Source: Armatimonadota bacterium (GTDB lineage: Bacteria; Armatimonadota; Zipacnadia; Zipacnadales; JABUFB01). From it: a stretch of 9,718 nucleotides of DNA. The position numbers and the translations under genes were made by a program. The stretch lies in the NCBI GenBank assembly GCA_018056145.1, contig JAGPGE010000163.1, forward strand, positions 1-9,718. Reading direction: 5' to 3'. Shown piece by piece: positions 6,821 to 9,718 of the stretch. A model generated the notes under the pieces. That model saw only the letters and a list, made by a program, of their open reading frames with translations, was not told the DNA's origin and ran no database searches. Positions within the stretch are counted from its first letter, which is position 1. Every line of letters starts with the position of its first letter.

Positions 6821-6828
6821 CCTCTCCT
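6821..6828 (-). promoter_or_regulatory. Ribosome binding site deciding the ceramidase-like start
   Basis: AGGAGAGG on the minus strand, 7 nt before the ATG at 6813. The frame is open upstream to 6972, but the extra residues are unlike the family and overlap the previous gene's end. Homology begins right after this RBS. Confidence 0.8.
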
Positions 6829-6852
6829 CGACGACGCAATGTCGGCGTTCCC

Positions 6853-6943
6853 GTCTGGTTCAGACTGGCATGGTCCGCGGTTTCCGTGGAGCCCCGGTCT
6901 CTGGACGGCGAGACCACCCCGCGGCTCACACAGCGAGCGCTGT
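6853..6943. repeat. Cluster of inverted repeats in the gap before the ceramidase-like gene
   Basis: The 155-nt gap between propeller A and the ceramidase-like gene holds several perfect inverted repeats: GTCTG/CAGAC (6853-6857 with 6861-6865, 3-nt loop); GGTCTC/GAGACC (6896-6901 with 6910-6915, 8-nt loop), itself nested between two CCGCGG copies (6875-6880 and 6919-6924) that can also pair; and the palindrome ACAGCG-AG-CGCTGT (6930-6943). A terminator, attenuator or regulator site is possible. No T-run or clear promoter was seen. Confidence 0.45.
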
Positions 6944-6968
6944 TCCTGTTGGTTGCGTACGCCTCCGC

Positions 6969-8114
6969 TCACTTCGGTATCGGCGGGTAGTGGATGAACA
7001 GGTGCGAGATGGCGTCGGTCTCGCCGATGTACAGTTCGCCGCCGGGGCCGACGGCGAGAGAGCCCAGGCAGTGGGCGGTCCAGTGTTCCGGGAAAGACGA
7101 GCCTACCACGCCCAGGTCCACGAATCCCGCCTGCGGGTCGAAACGGAACAGGTGCGCCATGCCTTCAGGCTCCTGCACAACGCCGTAGATCATCCCCCCG
7201 CGCCCCTGGGCGAGCGCCCGGATGTTCGACTGCCGGTTGGGCTTGCCGAGATTGACCACCACGCCGCTTCCTGGGTCCCAGGTGAACATGAAGCCATCGG
7301 TGGAGGCGCCACCGTAGACCAGCCCGTCGTCCCCGAGAATCAGGCTCTGCACGCCGGCCACGTACCGCTTGCCCTTCTGGCAAGGGGCGTGGGCATCGAG
7401 GGCGGCGAGGCCCGCAGACTCCGGGCTGTACTCCCACAATTGCCCCTCGGCGAAAGCCCCGATCAGTCGCCCGTCAGGCAGGAGAACCAGCACGGGCGCG
7501 GCGCCTTCGATCTTCGCAACCACCTTCACCTTCCAGGTTGAGCCGTCCACCGCGACCAGCGCGTCGCCGGGCTTCGTAATGCCATATGCGACGCCTTCAC
7601 GCGTCGGTCCCGCCAGCGCCGCGATGCCCTGGCCTTTGCCCGGCAGCGCGATGGGGTTGATGGCCGCTTTGCCACCCCGGAACTGCTCCATGCCCTGCCC
7701 GGTCTCACTGGTGGCGTCGTGCTGGAACATCCCGCCGCCTTCGGGCCCCCACCAGCCGCCCAACACCCGGTTTCCGCCGAGGTCAAGCAGCGCGCCGCCC
7801 TCGCAGGCAGTCTCTCCCAGCGGGCCGACGTGAGCCACGCCGAATCCGGGATGGAAGTAGAACAGGTGCGATCGCGCGCCGGAAGTGACCCCGAACACGA
7901 TACCCGCATCCAGCGCGAGGAGCGCCGAGATTGCGGATTCACCCCGGGGAATTGAGGGCTCCACAAGATACTCGCGCAAGCCGAAGCAGTACATCGCGCC
8001 CTCGGACACGAAGGGGAACGCCTTCGTGCGGTAGAGCGCGGCGTGCTCGGTGGTTGATGGCGCAGTGAGTTCGGGCACGGGCGGCCTGCGTCGTCGGGCA
8101 GGTGTGTCGGGCAT
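6969..8114 (-). CDS. Beta-propeller-like repeat protein (propeller A)
   Basis: The product is 381 residues with no signal peptide or membrane segment; the N-terminus is short, basic and proline-rich (RRRRPPVP, 7-14). About seven repeats of roughly 40-50 residues can be read, each with a 'G.(I/V)YG.t......(H)LF.yDP..G.v.dLG' pattern: GIVFGVTSGARSHLFYFHP (71-89), NRVLGGWWGPEGGGMFQHD (115-133), GVAYGITKPGDALVAVD (174-190), GRLIGAFAEGQLWEYSP (215-231), GLVYGGASTDGFMFTWDP (264-281), GMIYGVVQEPEGMAHLFRF (307-325) and GELYIGETDAISHLFIH (359-375). This indicates a seven-bladed propeller, distantly SMP-30/kelch/YVTN-like but not a clear member of any. No catalytic residues can be named; it may bind a ligand or protein, or be a lyase or lactonase-type enzyme. 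The ATG at 8114 has GGAGG 5 nt upstream. It follows propeller B by 25 nt, so the two are almost certainly co-transcribed. Confidence 0.7.
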   Translation of the reverse strand: MPDTPARRRRPPVPELTAPSTTEHAALYRTKAFPFVSEGAMYCFGLREYLVEPSIPRGESAISALLALDAGIVFGVTSGARSHLFYFHPGFGVAHVGPLGETACEGGALLDLGGNRVLGGWWGPEGGGMFQHDATSETGQGMEQFRGGKAAINPIALPGKGQGIAALAGPTREGVAYGITKPGDALVAVDGSTWKVKVVAKIEGAAPVLVLLPDGRLIGAFAEGQLWEYSPESAGLAALDAHAPCQKGKRYVAGVQSLILGDDGLVYGGASTDGFMFTWDPGSGVVVNLGKPNRQSNIRALAQGRGGMIYGVVQEPEGMAHLFRFDPQAGFVDLGVVGSSFPEHWTAHCLGSLAVGPGGELYIGETDAISHLFIHYPPIPK

Positions 8115-8139
8115 GGGCGCCTCCAGCTTTGCCGGGCCT

Positions 8140-9270
8140 TCAGGGCTTGTAGATGAGCAGACAACAAGGAACGCGGCCTATGGTCGCGAGATACAGCGTG
8201 CCGTCCAGCCCGCAGACTCCGCGCCAGGTGAAGTAGTGCTCGCCGTCGATGACCAGGGTGCCCACCGGTTCTCGCGTGCTCCGGGCGATATCATACCGCA
8301 CGAGGATGGTGCCGCGCCGGTCTCCCGAACCCGGCTGGGCGAGGTAGTACAGGTTGCCCTTGCGGTCGGGCACGATGCAGCGTAGCATCCCGCCGGGCGC
8401 TTCGGGCAACCCGGGACCGAGGTCCTCGATCTCGGGGCTTTCCTGCTTCGGGTCGAACCGAAACAGGTGATCATTGGAGTACGTGAGCCCATATATCCGG
8501 CCGTCCGGGCCCATGCACATATCGGTGATCCACGAGAACCGCGCGTCGGTGTTCCATGGTTCGGCGTATGGCCGGGCGTTGAAGAAGATGAGTTCGTCCC
8601 GGGCAACGTCGTACTTGATCAGCCGCGAGTTGGTGTCCGATGTGAACAGGTTGCCGGCCTCGTCGAAGATCATGGACAGGGGATACCACGAAGACACGCG
8701 ACCGTAGTCCCTGAAGTTGCGCCCACGCAGGTCGGTGCGGAAGAAGTGGGCGCGGGGATATGTAATCCCGTAAAGGTACTCGCGCTCCTCATCTAGCATC
8801 AGGTACGGGATGCCGTCATTGGGGGTGATGACGCCGAAATCCACGGTCTTCGCGGTGTGAGTGTCGTAGCGGAAGATGTGGGCTCCGGGGAAGCTCATAA
8901 CCGGGTCGTCCCACATGCTCAGGGGGCTCCAGATCCGGTGCCCGATGGGCGGCGTGGTGCAGTGGGTTGCCCCGTAGACGCTGCCGTCCCGCGCGTGGCA
9001 CAGGGAGAAGTGAATCTTGCCCTGGGTGGCATGGCCGCTGTCGGGGGGCTCTCCAGTGACATCGCCCATATCGGCCAAACAGCGCAGACGTTCCTGCCGC
9101 GTGTCGTACATGTAAAGCTGGGCCACCTGCCCACCGCGCCCTTCGAGGCACAGGCCGATGTAGACCTGCCCGTCATGCCCGAGGGTGATGGCCCAGATGG
9201 TGTCATGCAGCGGGTGCTCGTGAAAGGGCAGGACTTGCCACTGCCGTGGGTCTACCGGCTCGATGCTCAT
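8140..9270 (-). CDS. Beta-propeller-like repeat protein (propeller B)
   Basis: The product is 376 residues with no signal peptide. The blade pattern resembles propeller A but the sequence is only distantly related. Readable blades: GQVYIGLCLEGRGG with QLYMYDT (34-57); GSVYGATHC...AHIFRYDT...VDFG (96-146); EYLYGITYPRAHFFRTDL (164-181) then FRDYGRV; GNLFTSDTNSRLIKYDV (206-222); GRIYGLTYSNDHLFRFDP (257-274) then IEDLGPGLP; GNLYYLAQPG...ILVRYDI (305-328); and GTLYLATIG...CLLIYKP (357-376). Blade 2 contains a long insertion with several His and Cys residues (KIHFSLCHARDG, THCTTPPIGHRIW), which might form a ligand or metal site; this is inference. I recall similar proteins annotated only as hypothetical or PQQ/WD40-like. 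The start at 9270 has GGGGAGA 7 nt upstream. The 147-nt gap to the upstream partial gene has a G-run hairpin. Confidence 0.7.
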   Translation of the reverse strand: MSIEPVDPRQWQVLPFHEHPLHDTIWAITLGHDGQVYIGLCLEGRGGQVAQLYMYDTRQERLRCLADMGDVTGEPPDSGHATQGKIHFSLCHARDGSVYGATHCTTPPIGHRIWSPLSMWDDPVMSFPGAHIFRYDTHTAKTVDFGVITPNDGIPYLMLDEEREYLYGITYPRAHFFRTDLRGRNFRDYGRVSSWYPLSMIFDEAGNLFTSDTNSRLIKYDVARDELIFFNARPYAEPWNTDARFSWITDMCMGPDGRIYGLTYSNDHLFRFDPKQESPEIEDLGPGLPEAPGGMLRCIVPDRKGNLYYLAQPGSGDRRGTILVRYDIARSTREPVGTLVIDGEHYFTWRGVCGLDGTLYLATIGRVPCCLLIYKP

Positions 9271-9340
9271 GGGTTCGTCTCCCCAGATGGGATCGTGGTC
9301 TGGCCCGCCTCAGGTCAGCCTCTCGCACCTCATCGGTTCG

Positions 9341-9366
9341 CTGCCGGCTCTCGGCCGGGGGGGCAG
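9341..9366. other. Imperfect GC hairpin with a seven-G run between the partial hydrolase and propeller B
   Basis: CTGCC-GGC (9341-9348) can pair with GCC (9354-9356) and GGCAG (9362-9366), with a bulged G-tract in between (seven G at 9357-9363). It lies 51 nt past the stop of the upstream minus-strand gene. No T-run follows on the minus strand, so termination is uncertain. Confidence 0.3.
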
Positions 9367-9417
9367 GAACGCCAGACTCAGGAGGAACGAGTTGCACCGT
9401 TCTGCGGCTTCACACCC

Positions 9418-9717
9418 TCACCGCGCGGGCGGGTAGTAGGCCTGGGCAGGCTCAGCGTACGCTCCCCCGGCGAGCTGGTCGCGCAGAGCATCGTTCAGGT
9501 ACGCCAGCGCGAAGAAACAGTTCCCCCGCGCCTTGTACGACCTGCAGAGCTCGAGCTGTTGCTTCACGAGGTCCAGATCTCGGGTGACAGCAGTGCCGCC
9601 CGGGGCTCTCGAGTAGATGGACAGCCCTGGGATGATTCGGTCCAGGCCGGGGTCGAAAGCGGTCCACTCGTCCAGCGCTTCCCTGAGCTTCGCATTGTCT
9701 TCGGTGTAGGCCATGGG
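9418..9717 (-). CDS. Partial family-10-type glycosylhydrolase-like protein (GHL10/DUF187-like), C-terminal end
   Basis: Ninety-nine residues are visible up to the TGA at 9418-9420. The frame stays open to the window edge, and the codon before the first Met encodes Pro, giving PMAYTEDNAKLREAL. 'PM.Y' is a typical internal strand end of family 10-like glycosylhydrolases (DUF187/GHL10), so the Met is probably not the start and the TIM barrel lies outside the window. The following text fits the last barrel strands: DRIIPGLSIYSR ('v.PGl..Y'), DLVKQQLELCRSYKARGNC (helix, then 'G...F'), FFALAYLND and AEPAQAYYPPAR, a 'y..pA..PP' tail. These proteins usually act on or bind cell-surface polysaccharide. 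The assignment rests on one short segment. It is the first visible gene of the minus-strand cluster, followed by propeller B after 147 nt. Confidence 0.5.
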   Translation of the reverse strand, partial: PMAYTEDNAKLREALDEWTAFDPGLDRIIPGLSIYSRAPGGTAVTRDLDLVKQQLELCRSYKARGNCFFALAYLNDALRDQLAGGAYAEPAQAYYPPAR

Positions 9718-9718
9718 C

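Noticed and set aside
6814..6972. N-terminal extension of the ceramidase-like frame
   Set aside because: There is no homology and it overlaps the previous stop; a strong SD and the family's opening motif follow at 6813.
1..9718. CRISPR arrays, insertion sequences, phage or defence genes
   Set aside because: No regularly spaced repeats, transposase or integrase motifs, or attachment-site duplications were seen in the window.

Overview
The window is a GC-rich, gene-dense bacterial segment with eight protein-coding genes, two of them cut by the window edges. Most genes have clear purine-rich Shine-Dalgarno sequences. The gene content is typical of polysaccharide-rich uncultured lineages such as Armatimonadota, Planctomycetota/Lentisphaerota or Hydrogenedentota: a sugar isomerase-like TIM barrel, a UroD/MtaA-like protein, a GH29 fucosidase, a ceramidase-like hydrolase and YG.T/HLFRFDP-type beta-propellers. 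There is no rRNA or other phylogenetic marker, so the phylum is a guess. No tRNA, CRISPR array, transposase or integrase was found.

Layout. Plus strand, 3-2780: the 3' end of a protein with carboxypeptidase-regulatory-like (Ig-like) repeats, then a sugar phosphate isomerase/epimerase-like TIM barrel (775-1644), then an exported DUF362-like protein (1803-2780). The DUF362-like gene converges on a minus-strand UroD-family gene (2823-3899). That gene is divergent from a plus-strand GH29 alpha-L-fucosidase-like gene (4032-5267); the 132-bp spacer holds a perfect GC hairpin and an extended -10 promoter-like element. A long imperfect hairpin (5276-5336) separates the fucosidase from the convergent minus-strand genes.

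Minus strand, 9717 down to 5359, in transcription order: the C-terminal end of a protein that looks like a family-10-type glycosylhydrolase (GHL10/DUF187-like), two tandem seven-bladed beta-propeller-like proteins 25 nt apart, and a neutral-ceramidase-superfamily protein without signal peptide. This could be one transcription unit, although the 147- and 155-nt gaps carry inverted repeats that may be processing, promoter or terminator sites.

Functional reading (inference): the region looks like a carbohydrate or glycoconjugate catabolism neighbourhood. GH29 would release fucose or a related deoxysugar, the TIM barrel could act on a sugar intermediate, and the UroD-like protein could act on a methylated or other C1 substituent. 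The propeller/ceramidase-like cluster is the least understood part and the best candidate for an undescribed function. Several proteins differ from family consensus at positions that matter: Lys for the usual metal-binding Glu in the TIM barrel, Val for the second His of KHHDGF in GH29, no H-x-C zinc motif in the UroD-like protein, and Ser-Pro-Ser-Gln where ceramidases have a metal His.
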